A stretch of 64,000 nt of DNA from Chitinophagaceae bacterium (GTDB lineage: Bacteria > Bacteroidota > Bacteroidia > Chitinophagales > Chitinophagaceae), in contig JAMLGU010000001.1 in assembly GCA_023957575.1 (NCBI GenBank), forward strand, positions 186,001-250,000, read 5' to 3'. The translations under genes were made by a program, and so were the position numbers. Each line of letters begins with the position of its first letter. The first letter of the stretch is position 1. Below the pieces are notes generated by a model. The model did no database searches and was not told the origin of the DNA. It was given only the letters and a program-made list of their open reading frames with translations. Positions 63,022 to 64,000 of this stretch are shown piece by piece.

Positions 63022-64000
63022 TCAATTCTCTCGACTCCCTTCCAGCTTGAGTACAAATGCATACATCAGCGCCACATCCTTCAGATAGTCAAAACGACCC
63101 GAGGCGCCGCCATGTCCAAAATCCATATTGGTATGCAGCAACACTATATTTTTGTCGGTTTTCAAATCACGTAATTTGGCAACCCACTTTGCAGGTTCAA
63201 AATATTGCACCTGGCTGTCGTGCAAGCCGGTAGTTACCAGCAGGTTAGGATAGTTTTTCTTCTCCACATTTTCATAAGGCGAATAACTTTTCATATAAAA
63301 ATAGGCGTCTTTATTTTCAGGATTTCCCCACTCGTCATATTCATTAGTAGTGAGTGGAATAGTTGGATCGAGCATGGTGTTCACCACATCCACAAACGGC
63401 ACATCGGCAATAATACCATGAAACAAATCCGGAGCCATATTAGCTACAGCGCCCATCAGCAGGCCTCCGGCGCTGCCTCCATTGGCATACAGGTGTTGCG
63501 GAGTGGTATATTTATTGGCCACCAGATATTTGCCACAATCAATAAAATCAGTGAAAGTGTTTTTCTTCCTCATCATTTTACCGTCTTCGTACCATGCCCG
63601 CCCCATTTCCTGCCCGCCACGTATATGAGCCAGCGCATACACAAAGCCCCTGTCGAGCAGGCTGATACGATTACTGCTAAAACCAGGATTCATGGAGTTT
63701 CCATAAGAGCCGTAAGCATACAAAAACACCGGTTGTTTACCATTCTTTTCAAACCCCTTTTTATAAACCAAATCCATGGGCACTTTGGCTCCATCTGACG
63801 CAGTTACCCACACCCGCTCCGACTGATAATTTTTTGGATTGTAGCCACCCAAAACCGGTTGTTGTTTTTTAAGTACCCTTTTTCCTGTTATCAGATTATA
63901 ATCATAAACTGATGAAGGTGTGGTAAGCGAAGTAAAATTAAACCGCAATACCTGGGATTTATATTCATTAGCCGATGTGGGCAATGCAGTGTACACCGGC
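63022..64000 (-). CDS. Prolyl oligopeptidase family peptidase (oligopeptidase B-like), partial
   Basis: The C-terminal 326 codons of an S9A serine peptidase; the gene runs past the right edge, and the first Met-like codon inside is not the true start. The catalytic triad is present: Ser in YANGGSAGGLLMG, Asp in TTGLHDSQVQYFEPAKW, His in FGHGGASGRFD. ALAHIRGGQEMGRAWYEDGK is typical of oligopeptidase B. It converges on argH with 72 bp between. Confidence 0.9.
   Translation of the reverse strand, partial: PVYTALPTSANEYKSQVLRFNFTSLTTPSSVYDYNLITGKRVLKKQQPVLGGYNPKNYQSERVWVTASDGAKVPMDLVYKKGFEKNGKQPVFLYAYGSYGNSMNPGFSSNRISLLDRGFVYALAHIRGGQEMGRAWYEDGKMMRKKNTFTDFIDCGKYLVANKYTTPQHLYANGGSAGGLLMGAVANMAPDLFHGIIADVPFVDVVNTMLDPTIPLTTNEYDEWGNPENKDAYFYMKSYSPYENVEKKNYPNLLVTTGLHDSQVQYFEPAKWVAKLRDLKTDKNIVLLHTNMDFGHGGASGRFDYLKDVALMYAFVLKLEGSREN

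Noticed and set aside
63205..63798. 197-codon plus-strand frame near the right edge
   Set aside because: Antisense to the conserved prolyl oligopeptidase catalytic domain.

Overview
The window looks like chromosomal DNA of a Bacteroidota bacterium, most likely a Chitinophagaceae-type member. The evidence is Bacteroidota-style promoters (TTTG or TTG, about 19 bp, then TAnnTTTG) placed very close to start codons, a MurF-Alr fusion, an arginine operon that uses an acylornithine carbamoyltransferase, a Rho with a long charged insert, and a PxANGxPGIHH version of the isoleucyl-tRNA synthetase HIGH motif. The assignment is from recognition only; no database was searched.

Layout. 1-3.5 kb: a minus-strand methyltransferase/AlbA-domain pair of restriction or defence type, with a decayed KilA-N gene upstream. 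3.9-12.3 kb: housekeeping genes ileS, a DksA-like regulator with a histone-H1-like tail, acpP, fabF, rnc and a lipoprotein. 12.4-29.7 kb: a genomic island of about 17 kb, bracketed by two diverged copies of the 5' end of a cysteine desulfurase gene; the left copy is a dead stub and the right copy belongs to the intact gene. 29.7-35.6 kb: iscS-iscA-like genes, terC, murF-alr, lspA. 35.7-37.6 kb: a compact type II restriction-modification pair. 37.9-47.6 kb: rho, PhoU-like plus Pit phosphate uptake, galE, and two M16 peptidase-family genes separated by a LytTR-type two-component pair. 47.8-57.0 kb: exported carbohydrate-active enzymes (GH43, SGNH hydrolase, GH3, GH30, sulfatase), interrupted by a 16-copy 45-46 bp repeat array and a GxxExxY nuclease-like gene. 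57.5-62.9 kb: argD-argF'-argB-argE-argH. The window ends inside an S9 prolyl oligopeptidase.

The island is the most unusual part. It encodes a J-like protein with a CFI-box tail, a membrane protein with a GrpE-like end, an Hsp70 of 850 residues (now split by an IS66 element with a perfect 8-bp target duplication), a TPR protein, secreted and membrane proteins, a KilA-N protein, a protein kinase-AAA+ ATPase fusion, a TerB-like protein and a small membrane protein. I read it as one dedicated chaperone/kinase/ATPase stress or conflict system. Truncated copies of the 5' end of the kinase-AAA gene occur three times upstream of the intact gene, each just before another cargo gene. This suggests cargo was stacked repeatedly at that start codon, much as the whole island regenerated the 5' end of the cysteine desulfurase gene. 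The first island gene has a long structured leader whose apical loop is perfectly complementary to the bases just before its start codon. No tRNA, rRNA, integrase or CRISPR array was recognised.
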